NCBI GenBank assembly: GCA_028752905.1
Contig: JAQNBH010000004.1
Coordinates: forward strand, 31,920,975 to 31,984,974
Direction: 5' to 3'
DNA length: 64,000 nt
Source: Cladorhizidae sp. MBARI D1340-BT2
Taxonomy: Eukaryota; Porifera; Demospongiae; Poecilosclerida; Cladorhizidae
Shown here: positions 1 through 12,170 of the stretch, piece by piece
Layout: each line of letters starts with the position of its first letter
Numbering within the stretch: position 1 is the stretch's first letter
Made by a program: the position numbers and the translations under genes
Notes under the pieces: model-generated
Database searches by the model: none
Told to the model about the DNA's origin: nothing
What the model saw: only the letters and a program-made list of their open reading frames with translations

Positions 1-1530
1 CTAGGGCTAGGGCTACTGCTAGGGCTACTGCTAGGACTAGGATAGGGCTAATTCTAGGGCTAGGGCTACTGCTAGGGCTAGGGCTAATTCTAGGGCTACT
101 GCTAAGGCTAGGACTACTGCTAGGGCTATGACAGGGCTAATTCTAGGGCTACGATAGGGCTAGGTTAATTATAGGGCTATTTCTAGGGCTATGATAGGAC
201 TAATTCTAAGGCTATTGCTAAGGCTAGGGCAGGGATAATTCTAGGGCTACTGCTAGGGCTAGGGCAGGGCTAATTCTTGGGCTAGGATAGGGCTAGGTTA
301 ATTATAGGGCTATTGCTAGGGCTATGATAGGGCTAATTCTAGGGCTACTAATTCTAGGGCTACTGCTATGGCTAGATATGGCTAATTCTAAGTCTAGGAT
401 AGGGCTATTGCTAATACTAGGATAGCTAATTCTCTGGGCTAGGATAGTCAGAGCTAGGGCTACAGTTTGGAAAGAGTTAGGGCTAGAGCTAGGGTTAGGA
501 TAGAGTTAGGGCTAGAGTAGGTTTAGGATAGAGTTAGGGCTAGAGCTAGGGTTAGTGCTAGAGCTAGGGTTAGGATAGAGTTAGGGCTAGAGCTAGGGTT
601 AGGATAGAGTTAGTGCTAGAGTAGGGTTAGGATAGAGTTAGGGCTAGAGCTAGGGTTAGGATAGAGTTAGGGCTAGAGCTAGGGTTAGGATAGAGTTAGG
701 GCTAGAGCTAGGGTTAGGATAGAGTTAGTGCTAGAGCTAGGGTTAGGATAGAGTTAGTGCTAGAGCTAGGGTTAGGATAGAGTTAGGGCTAGAGCTAGGG
801 TTAGGATAGAGTTAGTGCTAGAGTAGGGTTAAGCTAGAGTTAGGGCTAGAGCTAGGGTTAGGATAGAGTTAGGGCTAGAGTAGGGTTAGGATAGAGTTAG
901 GGCTAGAGCTAGGGTTAGGATAGAGTTAGGGCTAGAGTAGGGTTAGGATAGAGTAGGGTTAGGATAGAGTTAGGGCTAGAGGGTTAGGAAGAGTTAGTGC
1001 TAGAGTAGGGTTAGGATAGAGTTAGGGCTAGAGCTAGGGTTAGGATAGAGTTAGTGCTAGAGCTAGAGTTAGGATAGAGTTAGGGCTAGAGCTAGGGTTA
1101 GGATAGAGTTAGTGCTAGAGTAGGGTTAGGATAGAGTTAGGGCTAGAGCTAGGGTTAGGATAGAGTTAGGGCTAGAGCTAGGGTTAGGATAGAGTTAGTG
1201 CTAGAGTAGGGTTAAGCTAGAGTTAGAGCTAGGGTTAGGATAGAGTTAGGGCTAGAGCTAGGGTTAGGATAGAGTTAGTGCTAGAGTAGGGTTAAGCTAG
1301 AGTTAGGGCTAGAGCTAGGGTTAGGATAGAGTTAGGGCTAGAGCTAGGGTTAGGATAGAGTTAGGGCTAGAGCTAGGGTTAGGATACAGTTAGTGCTAGA
1401 GTAGGGTTAAGCTAGAGTTAGGGCTAGAGCTAGGGTTAGGATAGAGTTAGGGCTAGAGTAGGGTTAGGATAGAGTTAGGGCTAGAGTAGGGTTAGGATAG
1501 AGTTAGTGCTAGAGCTAGGGTTAGGGCTAG
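1..1530. repeat. CTAG/TTAG-rich minisatellite array
   Basis: Degenerate short repeats built on CTAGGG and GCTAATTCTAG fill the first 450 bases. A more regular unit of about 29 bp (GGTTAGGATAGAGTTAGGGC plus CTAGAGCTAG) follows to about 1530, with a shorter variant that drops CTAG. The words resemble TTAGGG telomere repeats, but the units are long, mixed and interrupted, so I read this as an interstitial minisatellite. The array continues beyond the left edge of the window. Confidence 0.9.
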
Positions 1531-1626
1531 ATAGAGATTACAGGACATGGCTAGGACTAGTATTGGATGACCTGGGATTACAGGACATGGACATAGCTCT
1601 AAGTCTACTTCCTCTAAAGTTTTTTG

Positions 1627-1975
1627 TTACCAAGTATTGCGTAATACGACCTTCTTCTCTGGCCCAGCGTACAACTCCTCTCTGATGCAGACTTTCCTGT
1701 GCAGTATCTTCTCCAGAAGCTGTTCCACCTTCAGCTGCAAGTTGCCGTAGAACTGAGCCTCCTCCTCCGTGCTATTCTGTTGGCAGCCATTGTCAGAACT
1801 CATACTAAGCTCATTCCTAGTGCTAATATTGACTCCGCCCATGAGTGGCCTACACTCTGGGTTGTTTAAGGATGTGCAAGTGCAAATTATTTCTGAAGTT
1901 TTGTAAGTTCGACTTTCAGACTTTACTGCGAGATGAATACGACGCCAGTATCTAATGCTTATTATGCTGCTACAG
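1627..1975 (-). CDS. Candidate last coding exon of an unrecognised gene
   Basis: A 349-bp open segment follows a good 3' splice site (pyrimidine/G-rich tract, then TTGCCATGCAG) and ends at a TAA at 1627. It reads as one base completing a codon and then 115 residues. The product has a basic start (SIRYWRRIHLAVKSESR), a Cys-containing middle (CTCTSLNNPECRPLMGG) and an acidic, helix-prone end (EEEAQFYGNLQLKVEQLLEK). I do not recognise the family. The composition differs from the flanking CTAG arrays and looks like ordinary coding sequence. It lies on the same strand as the VICKZ gene but 14.5 kb beyond its stop codon, so it probably belongs to a different gene. Confidence 0.5.
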
Positions 1976-2059
1976 CTGCATGGCAAGAAACACGCACACA
2001 GACACAATACTGCCACACCCTTCCCAAGAAGCAGTAGTCAAGACTATTCCAAGGGTCAC

Positions 2060-2475
2060 CAGCCCTAGCCCTAGAATGCCCCAGCCTTGGGTTTTTCCCT
2101 AGTATAGCCCTAATCTTAGCCCTGCTTTTGCTTTAACCTAGAATTTCCCTGGAATAATTTCCCTGGAATAACCCTAGCACTAGAATGCCTCTAGTTGTAA
2201 AATATCTCTAACCTTTGAATACCCTGGCCTTAGAATATTCCTAGCCTCGCCCTAGAACACCTAGCCCTAGAATATCTATAGCCCTAGAATAGCCCTAGAA
2301 TACTATAGCCCTGGAATAGCCCTAGAATAGCCCAAGAATATCCATAGCCCTAGAATACCTAGACCTATGTAGAATATCCATAGCCCTGGAATAGCCCAAG
2401 CCCTAGCCAGAAATAGCCAAAGCCCTAGAGTAGCCCTAGCCAGAAATAGCCCAAGCCCTAGAAAGCCCTAGCCAT
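2060..2475. repeat. Degenerate CTAG-rich repeat, inverted relative to 1-1530
   Basis: Loose repeats of CCCTAGAATAGCC and CCCTAGCC words. The words are reverse complements of those in the 1-1530 array, so the candidate exon at 1627-1975 sits between two inversely oriented CTAG-rich blocks. Confidence 0.8.
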
Positions 2476-2534
2476 AGTGATTCCAGGATCCATGGGGTAC
2501 GGTGAGCCCCCAGACGAGGGACATCCCCAAGCAT

Positions 2535-2664
2535 CCTGGGAGATTGTAGGAAAGCTAGTGGCAGTACTGGACGTGCACGCCTTCTCTGCCACACACTCTC
2601 GCGGGTTTCTTACCAACTGACATTGTCTTGTCACTGCGCACATATCCTCACACACCTCCACCAC
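2535..2664 (-). CDS. Weak exon candidate, cysteine-rich, unrecognised
   Basis: On the minus strand an open frame reads VCEDMCAVTRQCQL up to a strong donor (CAGTTG then GTAAGA, last exon base 2614). About 75 bases later comes a pyrimidine-rich acceptor (CTACAATCTCCCAG, next exon from 2535). The donor and acceptor are good. The upstream boundary is unclear because of GTGGTGGAG repeats, and I could not place the donor of the second piece. It may belong with the last exon at 1627-1975. Low confidence. Confidence 0.25.
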
Positions 2665-2749
2665 GTCACCTCCACCACATCACCTCATGTCAGGACGGTG
2701 GTTGGAAATTGCCCAAGGCTAACTGTTAATCTTTCAGTTGCACAAAGTG

Positions 2750-2870
2750 GCAGGAATGGCCACGCCTCCTCCCTAAGCCCTGGCCCTCCCTAAGCCCTGG
2801 CCGTGCCCCCTCCCTAAGCCCTAGTCCTCCCTAAGCCCTGGCCATCCCTCCTCCTCTAAGCGTAGTCAAA
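2750..2870. repeat. Short CCCTAAGCCCTGGCC repeats
   Basis: Six or so imperfect copies of CCTCCCTAAGCCCTGGCC. This is another variant of the CCCTA-rich words common in the window. Confidence 0.7.
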
Positions 2871-3289
2871 CAGGTGTGGCAAACTGAGGCAGATAAATTG
2901 CAGATTAGTCACTTATGTGGGGGCTGGGGAGTTGTTCAGGAACGTCCAGTCCAAAGCAGGCATCTCTATTATGTGTGTATATGCCACGTCTTCTTCATGT
3001 TGCTGTTATTCAGATTGTGTAGTTTTCACTTTGTCTTAGAGCCTCCATTCCACCCTGTGCCCCTGCTGCTGCTAAAAGGCACCAGGCAAGCAGCTGCCAC
3101 CAAACAGCTAAGAAGTTGCCCAGCACTAGTAGAAAGGGGTGCTCTAATTAAAGGCAGGCTAGCTCCGCTCACTTCAAGTATGTGTATGTGCTCGTGCTGA
3201 CTCAGCCCTCTGACCTCGCCTTGAACTGGAGCAGTAACTATGCCATATAAGGTCATGAAAGATCTAAGGAGCACTTCTCGTTGTTTATG

Positions 3290-3470
3290 TGTGTGCATGT
3301 GAAAGTGTGCATGTGAGTGTGTGCATGTGAGGGAGTGTGTGCATGTGAGGGAGTGTGTGCATGTGAGTGTGTGTGCATGTGAGGGAGTGTGTATGTGAGT
3401 AGAGTGTGTGTGCATGTGAGGGAGTGTTCATGTGAGTGTGTATGTGAGCGTGTGTGTGTGGGGGGTGAAG
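3290..3470. repeat. GTGTGCATGTGAG minisatellite and poly-C tract
   Basis: Tandem copies of GTGTGTGCATGTGAGGGA of 12-20 bp lie on the plus strand. A run of C follows at about 3518-3533. Open frames here are low-complexity repeat products. Confidence 0.85.
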
Positions 3471-3539
3471 GGTCTACATGTTCTTGTGCCTCAATTGCTG
3501 TTCATTAATAGCAGGCTCCCCCCCCCCCCCCCCAGATTG

Positions 3540-6500
3540 ATTGATCTTCAAGATTCACACATTTCTGTCTCCCCCCAGTAATTATATAGTGTACCCTGAC
3601 CCTGCAGCTGCCCTGACATAACTACTATATATATAGCAGTCAGTTTCTCTCTAGAGCATTGCACGAGGTATACGTATCAGAGTTATTGACGTCAGAACAA
3701 GCCCCTCCCTCCTTTCAATCATGTTCCTGGCCCTGGTCATCAGCCATCATTACCATGCATCTTCACAATATCTTCAAAGCAGCATCACTCACCTCTGAAC
3801 TTTCAAAACATTTTTTTGGGGTGGGGGGGGCACATCAAATATCCTCCCCTCAGGAGGTAAAAGGAAAAAATTAGCGTTCTATTTAAGTTCGTTACTTGGT
3901 CGAGTAACACCTCCACGTGACAGAGTCACACAATATAAACCCCTCCCACTATGAATACACTTAAGTCATCATTCAAACTTTTTTTAAAATATTTATTAGC
4001 AATATATATAATCCAGCATGTCCAAGCAAACAACAACTCGATGCTTGATGACTATATAGACGTCTCTAAATGGCAATGCATGTATTGGAATATAGTCACA
4101 AAATTGATTGCAAATGATGCTAAAAGTAGGTATCTTAGCAACTGAAATGACCGTCTAAAATAATAAATGCAGTAATAATAGCAACGTTGAATCAAACGGA
4201 AACAGTTAGTGATTTTTAGGGTGAATCTAAATTTTATTGATAGCATAGCACACAGTGGGGATGGGGAAGAGAAGTGGTGTGACAGATGAGAATTGATGAG
4301 CAAGCCACTATAATAATGGTGATATTTGAGAAGCTTGTCAAGTTAATTTGGTACAGTACCTGTAATTTGAAGGTGAGGGGTGTGGCTTTACACTATGTTA
4401 CGGAACATCAAAAGGGGGGATCCGGACGGAGGAGAGTGGGAGGGTGAGGATGGGTATTCATTGTGAAAATTACTTGATGGACTGGACTAGCAGAGGGAGA
4501 CGTTGTCTCGCGCATTCCGATGATTTCGTGTGACGATGTAGCGGCAGTTCTTGACAGAGAATGGGTAGAGATGATGATAATTGGTCGATTGGTCGTGGTG
4601 GGCTGTTCTGGCGCTTGAAGCGACAAGAAAAAAATTCACATTCTGTTGGTTGGTTGTGTGTACTCCTTTTTTTCCAGTCCAGTTGTACGATAAGGAAGAT
4701 GTTCATTTAGGTAACTTGGATGGTCGGAAATAGATTGTGGGGGAGAGGGAGGTGTGTGTTTGCTAGAAAAAGTGAATGATTGTGTTATTAATAAACGTGT
4801 GGCAGGCAGGAGAAATTGATGTACGGATGGATGGATGGGATGAATGGTTGGTTGGTAGCTATGGATTGAATCAATTGGCAATGTGAAGAAGAATGATAAG
4901 ATGCTGTATAATGGCTGGTTTTTAACACACTCGCACACACACACACACACAGGAAAGGAAACGATGACATTTCCATATTGCAAAAGTTTGTGAAAATGCT
5001 CGAAGGGATTGGCAAAGGGTGGCTCTGTTTGGAGCATAGGAAAGAGATGAAGCTTACAAAAAAAAACAATGATGGCAATACACAATATATATGCAGAGAG
5101 CTGAAGGGGCGAGAGGAGCCGTCCGTTTGTCTTGCGTTTGCACATGTAGGAAAAGTCGAGGCGAGGATGGATGCGAGGATGGAGGGAGGGGCGGAAGAGG
5201 AGGGACTCTTGCGGCAATGTCAATTGTATTACTTGAGATTTGTTCGTGGCTATTTAAAAAAAAATTATTTTTTGGGGTTTATTATCGTGTTTTTTTGGTG
5301 TTTTTTTCCGGCTGTTGAAATGTTATTGGTGGCTTTATTTTGAATATCTTGTTACTAGGGAGACGGGAGGATGAGGGAGGAAGGGGTACGTAGGCAGACG
5401 GATGAGGGTGACCGGTGGACCATTTCACCACTGAACCTGCTGGAATTAAAATTGGGAGAAAAATGCTTGTCAACATCTGCACAATTTTTTTTTTGCCTTT
5501 CAAATTATTTTAGACTCTGTTCGAGTAGGACAAGTCTCGGACAAGATTCAGTTAAAGAACTATGACTGCTAAACAAATAACATCATGCTACATGGCAGGG
5601 ATGCCACAGGGGAGGGTTGGCACAGGGGAGGGATCTCTGAATTAACGGGTACCACTGTGTGATTTTCCCCACCTGGAGCAACACTGCTTCCCAGGGTACC
5701 AAGGAAAAGGTGGCCCCTTGTACCTACAAGCCAGGACCCAACCATGGACATTGCTGCTAGCTAGCTAGCTGTCAAGGTGGCAGTTGTTAACACACTGTAT
5801 AAGGCATAGCATTCCAGAGGGAATAACTCCATTAACTGACTAGGGGAGAGCCTTTTAATTGACCTATCAAAAGTCTAGGGGAGGGGCCTTTAATTGACCT
5901 GACACCTGACTAGTGAGACTAATGTGATTGTTGGTTCAGTGGTAATTATCTTCCAGAGCATAATGATATTCCAGACCGTGCTAAATCGATTCCAGAATAC
6001 GCTAAATCGATTCCAGAATACGCCCAAGGGCACCTCAGCCCAATGTCTGTGGGTGTGTTCTGCAATTGGGTGTCCATGTGGTTGGATAATCATGATTTAC
6101 TCGAGCAGTTTAAAAAAAACGTGTCATGTGATTTAGGTGCCGTCACGTGATTTGGTGACTTAAGTCATGTGACTAGTGCCTGTTGTTAGCCTTAGTGACT
6201 CACAATGTAAGGCAGGGGGGGTTCCCCTAGCAGATCCTTCACAAACGAGGGGCAAAAGTCATCTTCATCGCACCTGATGCCCTGCAGGGGGCGGAGCAAA
6301 AGGGGTGTGACCAACAATTCTGATAACATGGTTCAGTGATTCTTGGTGAAAGGGGAGTGGTTGCGAGATTGGCAGTCACACTCACCACCTTCCCATTGCA
6401 CCACATCTCATTACTGGGGACCAATGTGTGTTTGGGCGGGGGAGAGAGAGAAAGCTGATGACATCATTCATGATGTCGTTGCCGAGGGCTGGTATCCCAC

Positions 6501-6860
6501 ACAGCACAGATGACATCACTTCTTCCTAGTATTGCCTACTCACTCCAGCCCAACTGCATATGGGAGGCTGCCTTGCTATATGCCGTAATTAAGTGGGCAG
6601 CTTGCTACGAAATATGCTGACTACTCTCTGAAAACTAACCCAGTTTGTGCTAATTAGAGGAAGTGGTGTGTAGTGAAGTGTCACCCAAGAGCCTAGCCAA
6701 TTAGCACAGCAGGTGAGAAGCATATGTTTCTAATTTGCAAGTTGGGCAAATTCTAAAAGCATATTGATGAAGGAATTAGAAAAGAGAAATTGGACAGACA
6801 TGTGACTGTTTAGTTAGACTCTGGAGGCTGTGTGTGCCAGTCTGTTTCATCACATGACAT
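3540..6860. other. Non-coding stretch with nothing recognised
   Basis: About 3.3 kb without a supported gene. It holds AT-rich parts (3950-4330), a short CA run (4932-4951), a GCTAGCTAGCTAG run near 5755-5771, and two direct copies of GCTAAATCGATTCCAGAATA (5979-6018). Open frames are short and lack splice context. Confidence 0.6.
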
Positions 6861-6868
6861 GCATGTGA

Positions 6869-8466
6869 CAATGGACCAACACCACACTGGGTTGAGGCAG
6901 GTTGGAGTAGGTTGACAATAGCTCTATGGGGACACACACTGGACCAACACCACACTGGGTTGAGGCAGGTTGAAGTAGGTTGACAATAGCTCTATGGGGA
7001 CACACACTGGACCAACACCACACTGGATGGAGGCAGGTTGAAGTAGATTGACAATAGCTCTATGGGGACACACTGGACCAACACCACTCTGGGTGGAGGC
7101 AGGTTGAAGTAGGTTGACAATAGCTCTATGGAGACACACACTGGACCAACACCACACTGGGTTGAGGCAGGTTGAAGTAGGTTAACAATAGCTTTTTGAG
7201 GACACACACTGGACCAACACAACACTGGGTGAAGGCTGGATGGAGGCAGGTTGAAGTAGATTGACAATAGCTCTATGGGGACACACTGGACCAACACCAC
7301 TCTGGGTGGAGGCAGGTTGAAGTAGGTTGACAATAGCTCTATGGAGACACACACTGGACCAACACCACACTGGGTTGAGGCAGGTTGAAGTAGGTTAACA
7401 ATAGCTTTTTGAGGACACACACTGGACCAACACAACACTGGGTGAAGGCTGGATGGAGGCAGGTTGAAGTAGATTGACAATAGCTCTATGGGGACACACT
7501 GGACCAACACCACTCTGGGTGGAGGCAGGTTGAAGTAGGTTGACAATAGCTCTATGGAGACACACACTGGACCAACACCACACTGGGTTGAGGCAGGTTG
7601 AAGTAGGTTAACAATAGCTTTTTGAGGACACACACTGGACCAACACAACACTGGGTGAAGGCAGGTTGAAGTAGGTTGACAATAGCTCTATGGGGACACA
7701 CACTGGACCAACACCACACTGGGTGTAAGCAGGTTGAAGTAGGTTGACAATAGCTCTATGGGAACACACACTGGACCAACACCACACTGGGTGGAGGCAG
7801 GTTGACAATAGCTCTATGGGAACACTCACTGTGGACCAACACCACTCTGGGTGGAGGCAGGTTGAAGTAGGTTGACAATAGCTCTATGGGGACACACACT
7901 GGACCAACACCACACTGGATGGAGGCAGGTTGAAGTAGATTGACAATAGCTCTATGGGGACGCACACTGGACCAACACCACACTGGGTTGAGACAGGTTG
8001 GAGTAGGTTGACAATAGCTCTATGGGGACACACACTGGACCAACACCACACTGGATGGAGGCAGGTTGGAGTAGGTTGACAATAGCTCTATGGGGAGACA
8101 CACACTGGACCAACACCACACTGGGTTGAGGCAGGTTGGAGTAGATTGACAATAGCTCTATGGGAACACACACTGGACCAACATCACACTGGGTGGAGGC
8201 AGGTTGAAGTAGGTTGATAATAGCTCTATGGGGACACACACTGGACCAACACCACACTGGGTGGAGGCAGGTTGAAGTAGGTTGACAATAGCTCTATGGG
8301 GACACACACTGGATCAACATCACACTGGGTGGAGGCAGGTTGAAGTAGGTTGACAATAGCTCTATGGGGACACACACTGGATCAACATCACACTGGGTGG
8401 AGGCAGGTTGAAGTAGGTTGACAATAGCTCTATGGGGACACACACTGGATCAACATCACACTGGGT
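6869..8466. repeat. 68-bp minisatellite with 213-bp higher-order block
   Basis: About 23 copies of a 68-bp unit containing GGACCAACACCACACTGGGT, AGGCAGGTTGAAGTAGGTTG and ACAATAGCTCTATGGGGACA. Between about 7008 and 7650 three units have been copied together with a 213-bp period, seen as identical sequence at 7182 and 7395. The same unit occurs inverted at 39490-41015 and 48830-49130. Frames stay open across units only because of the repeat, so no protein is claimed. Confidence 0.97.
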
Positions 8467-8797
8467 TGTGGGGCTGATCAATGTGGACACACAGTGGATC
8501 GATGAAAACAATTAAGCACGTTTTCTGAACACAACATTCTCCTACCCCCAAACAGATGTGACAGGGTCTGAGGAAAGAAGTCAACTGGTAATGGACAATA
8601 GGCTCTCCAAGTCAAACCTTCCTGGTATCTATGCATGCTTAGCCTCTGCCTTCGTGCCTAAATTCATAGCTGGGAGCCTTTTTCACGGGTTAGTCAATTT
8701 TGTGTAATTTTCTACGATACCGATAACTGGAAATTGGATCTTTCCCGTACACACTAGATGCCCCCTTGTCTATCACAGACATTAGATGTGTGCTCAC
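8467..8797. other. Non-coding, nothing recognised
   Basis: Single-copy sequence between the 68-bp array and a candidate small exon. No feature was seen. Confidence 0.5.
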
Positions 8798-8848
8798 ATT
8801 GGCAGTGACAGTCTCTGCCACAGTGGTGAGCGGAGTGGGCACAGAAGC
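8798..8848 (-). CDS. Candidate 51-bp internal exon, unrecognised
   Basis: The exon-like segment has a very good acceptor (TCTCTCTCCTTCTCTATGCAG) and a good donor (GCCAAT then GTGAGC). Its length is a multiple of three. All three frames are open: one reads ASVPTPLTTVAETVTAN (Thr-rich), another FCAHSAHHCGRDCHCQ (Cys-rich). I cannot choose the frame without a neighbour of known phase. The strand matches the other exon candidates below 16 kb. Confidence 0.4.
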
Positions 8849-9671
8849 CTGCATAGAGAAGGAGAGAGAGAAACCATATAAGAAGACATTTACAATTTGC
8901 AACAACACTTCTCTCCACCCTCATCCCTTAGTGGTAGATGGAAGATTATGGTTAAGGTGTATCAAAGAGACCTAACTTCGGCATTGATTGGTTGCATGGC
9001 AACTGAACCAACTTCCAGAAGTAGGCAAGAGAGAGTGAGCCCAGACTTGCTGCAAATAAGGAAGCTCTGGTATGGCCGAACCATCAGTCACTGTAGCTGT
9101 TTAGCGAGTATTTCATTTGTGTTGGTGTTCCATTACAAAGTACGTTTCTGCACCCCCTGTATTTTCATTTAAAAAAACCTCCCTCCCCCCCCTCTTTCCG
9201 ATTTCATAAAAATTCTTAAAGAAGTGCTGAATTGGCTTCGACCTTCCATCAGACTAAGCACAAAATGAGAGAGGAGGTGAGGTGCTTTTAAAGATGTTAC
9301 ACCCTTGCAGTGGAAGACCCCATTCCACAGCAGCCTCACCCCAACCAGTTCATAATACACACGGAGAGATTTAGTGCAATTGGTTGTGGATATCAGGCTC
9401 TGATCCGGACTCGTATTCCGTTCAAGAGAGTAGGTTAGTAAGGATGGGGGGAGAGAAATGGCACAAGCTTTCAGATAATAAATTTTAAAAAGCTTTTGTC
9501 TCTCATTGGAGTCTTGACGCTGTTGTGAAGGTACCGTGGGATTGAAGCATTAGGGAATGGTGGTTATGTAAGGCCTCAAGCAATTCTTCTCTCTCCATCT
9601 CTACATATACAATAATACTCTTCCCATGCAAGTACCCAGAAACATCCATTGTTCCAGATTATGCAGGAAGC

Positions 9672-9896
9672 TTATGACTGAACTAACAGCAAGGAGAAAT
9701 GAGTGACAATTTTCAAACTTTCAGAAGTTGCCTGAGAAGCACGGCACTCTTTTGAAAGAGGATGCTCCAACTCCCCAGCAACACACAACAGCGCGGGAGG
9801 AACACGGACTGAGGGCTGCACAAGAGGAGCTGACTCTGCATGCTCTTGGCAAGTCCGGACCTTGTAGTTGATGTTCTCCACCACTAACTCGCTTAG
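9672..9896 (-). CDS. Candidate exon, unrecognised
   Basis: An acceptor (CACCACTACTCCCAG) at 9897-9899 opens a frame beginning LSELVVENINYKVRTCQEHA and running to a stop at 9672. An AAG-GTCCGG donor 36 bases in would make it a 36-bp exon; otherwise it could be a last exon. The residues look like real protein rather than random translation, but I do not recognise a family. Confidence 0.35.
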   Translation of the reverse strand, partial: LSELVVENINYKVRTCQEHAESAPLVQPSVRVPPALLCVAGELEHPLSKECRASQATSESLKIVTHFSLLLVQS

Positions 9897-10261
9897 CTGG
9901 GAGTAGTGGTGTGTAAACGAACTAGGAATTCTCAAAATTGCAAAATTGACCACGTTTGAAGATTCGGACACTGGCGGACATCGACAGTGCTAGGAACTTG
10001 ATTGGGTGGGAGGGGGGGAGGCGGGGTTTGAAATGGATGCAGCCAATGGCACAATCAAGAAGAGTTTTTAATTTCATCGGAGCCGACCTCTGTTTTAGAT
10101 ACATGTGGAACTAGGGTTTTGTACAGTAGTCACGGTGTTTGACTGCCAACTCAAGAGATTTAAATACTCGCATTACTATTTCCTATAAATAAATAGATAG
10201 ATAGGAAGGCACAGAGATTTATAAATATATATATCTTACGTGCTATTATACGCTATATATA

Positions 10262-10845
10262 CAGTAGCATGTCAGTTATCCGGACAGGTTGGGACCGGAA
10301 GATGTCCAGATAACTGAAATTTCTGGATAACTGAAGTCACTAGTTGTACACAAATGTGTACACGATAATGTTAAAAGAGTGAATGTACACATGTATAATG
10401 TGCATTAGTCATGTTTACAGTGCATGTAATCACTGACTTTTGTCTGTTTTTGTGTTGACTAAATCATAAACTGTAGATTTTCCTATGTTAAATTCTGCAG
10501 CTACACTAGAAAAGCTTCTCCCATTCTTAATGTAGTCACATATTTTTAGCTTATCTTCAATGTTCAAAACAACTCTCTTTCTTTTCTTCCCAGCATCCAT
10601 AGCAATAAATGAGCAGCTGCATCTCAGCACATGGAGATCATGTGAGCTTACCTAACAAGAAATGAGCAGCTGCATCTCAGCACATGCAGATCATGTGTTG
10701 ATTAGTACCCTAATGTGATGATTGTTGCTTGGGACCAAAGCACATGTACACTGTACTGTACATGTACAGTGTATGTACATGTACACCTGTTCTGGTTAAC
10801 TGAAGTTTCCGGATAACTGGAGTCCGGATAACTGACATCCTACTG
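10262..10845 (-). mobile_element. Non-autonomous Tigger/pogo-type DNA transposon
   Basis: The element has 24-bp terminal inverted repeats (CAGTAGCATGTCAGTTATCC... at the left; the right end, reversed, differs at one base) and is flanked by TA on both sides, the target duplication of Tc1/mariner-pogo elements. Extra copies of the GGATAACTG word lie inside each end. On the minus strand (10430-10600) it keeps the start of a transposase: MDAGKKRKRVVLNIEDKLKI followed by a helix-turn-helix (SSVAAEFNIGKSTVYDLV), as in the CENP-B/Tigger N-terminal DNA-binding domain. The catalytic DDE region is absent, so it depends on an intact relative. A 30-bp internal duplication (AATGAGCAGCTGCATCTCAG) is present at 10607 and 10660. 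Confidence 0.9.
10430..10600 (-). pseudogene. Remnant of Tigger transposase N-terminus
   Basis: About 57 residues of a CENP-B-type helix-turn-helix domain remain, ending at a stop after NTKTDKSQ. The rest of the transposase (second DNA-binding domain and DDE nuclease) is missing, so this is a deletion derivative inside the 584-bp element. Confidence 0.8.
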
Positions 10846-10859
10846 TATATATATGGCCT

Positions 10860-12040
10860 GCAGTGTTCTGCTGTTGGAACAGAGATGCAAGCATCTAAGC
10901 TTGGGGGGTATGTTTGGGGGGGGGGGGGGAGGCAAGAACACTGATTATTACAGGAGGAAGTGTCCATCACGTTGAGGACTAGGTTTATGCAGCACAAATG
11001 TCGGACAGCGTCTTTACTTCTGGGCACCTAGCCCTCCGCAGTTGACCAATGGCTTCTCCATGATAGCTTGTCTTTGCTCTTCGAAGGTTGGTCTTCTTAC
11101 TCCTCTGTGTCATGGCTGAGGCCACTAGCAGCAAGTCAAAATGGTCTCTTAGGTCACTAGATAATTCTCTCTCCTAGACTGCTCCAAGAAATTCCTCCGG
11201 ATACATGTAGCTGTACACCTGAATGAATCCTCAGAGCAGTCCCCTCTCCTCTATGCATTGTCTCTCTCCTGTACTGCCAGTCCTCTCTCCTCTACTAACT
11301 CTCTACTAGTTCCTTGTCATGTGTGGCCAACTCAAATCTTGAATCTGCTCTGAAGGATTGAGCATCTGAACATCCTCAATTAGATCAAGTCCTGGCAGGT
11401 CAAGTTAGAAAGGAAATTTCCAATTCTGTGAGTGAATTTCTCTAACCAGTAGGTGAGAAGACAACTACACAGCAAGACCAAGTAAGAAGGGGAGACTTCA
11501 TTTGAGGCTGGCACTGCACAAGAAGCTTTCTGCAAATGGCTTAACACAAAGCAACAACTGCTTTTGCTAATAACTAGCAATAGGAAGATGTCTTGATATT
11601 TATATAAATATATTTTTGCAATGAAGGGTGATCATTTGCTAGACCAGAAGGGTTGTTTTGCAGATCAAGTTGGCAGGGCCATGGCCGGGAGTAAAAGACC
11701 CTAGGTAGTTAATTAACTCCTTTGGGGAGAGCTCCAGGTTTGTGGTCGTGACAGGTTGGTGAGTTCCCACGTCTAGGTGTCTGCTACCCCAGAGTCAATT
11801 GCATCTGTCCCGGATATGGCTATAGTGCCTAGTAGAGGAAGTTGGACAAATCACTCACAACTGACCACAACTCTTTCAATAGAAGTCCCTGGAGAGATCC
11901 AAAGAAGACCATGAGAAACCCTCCATGGTGAAAGCACACACACACACACACACACACACAAGCGCCTGGCTCCATCTTGGAGCCGGTGGTATGTATTTGA
12001 CAAGTGTAGTACTATCAGAATATGTAGTTGGATTTACAAT
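10860..12040. other. Non-coding, nothing recognised apart from a CA run
   Basis: A G run (10915-10930) and a (CA)n run at 11935-11960 are visible. The short open frames lack convincing splice sites. Confidence 0.5.
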
Positions 12041-12170
12041 TCTGGTAGTAATTTGGTTTGTGTTGTCTGTCAGAGTTAGTCTACTGGGAGTGAGATTACT
12101 TCTGCTCTGGTAGTAATTTGGTTTGTGTTGTCTGTCAGAGTTAGTCTACTGGGAGTGAGATTACTTCTGC
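12041..12170. repeat. 65-bp tandem duplication
   Basis: The segment starting TCTGGTAGTAATTTGGTTTG at 12041 is repeated almost exactly at 12106. Two copies only. Confidence 0.9.

Noticed and set aside
1..1530. Telomere
   Set aside because: TTAGGG-like words are present but not as a pure hexamer array. Unit length is about 29 bp and unique sequence lies on the right; an interstitial satellite is simpler.
1627..1975. KH4 of the VICKZ gene
   Set aside because: FYGNLQLKVEQLLEKIL slightly resembles the last KH4 helix (FYACQVAQRKIQEIL), but there is no GXXG loop or KH core in the segment. The VICKZ frame has already stopped 14.5 kb upstream.
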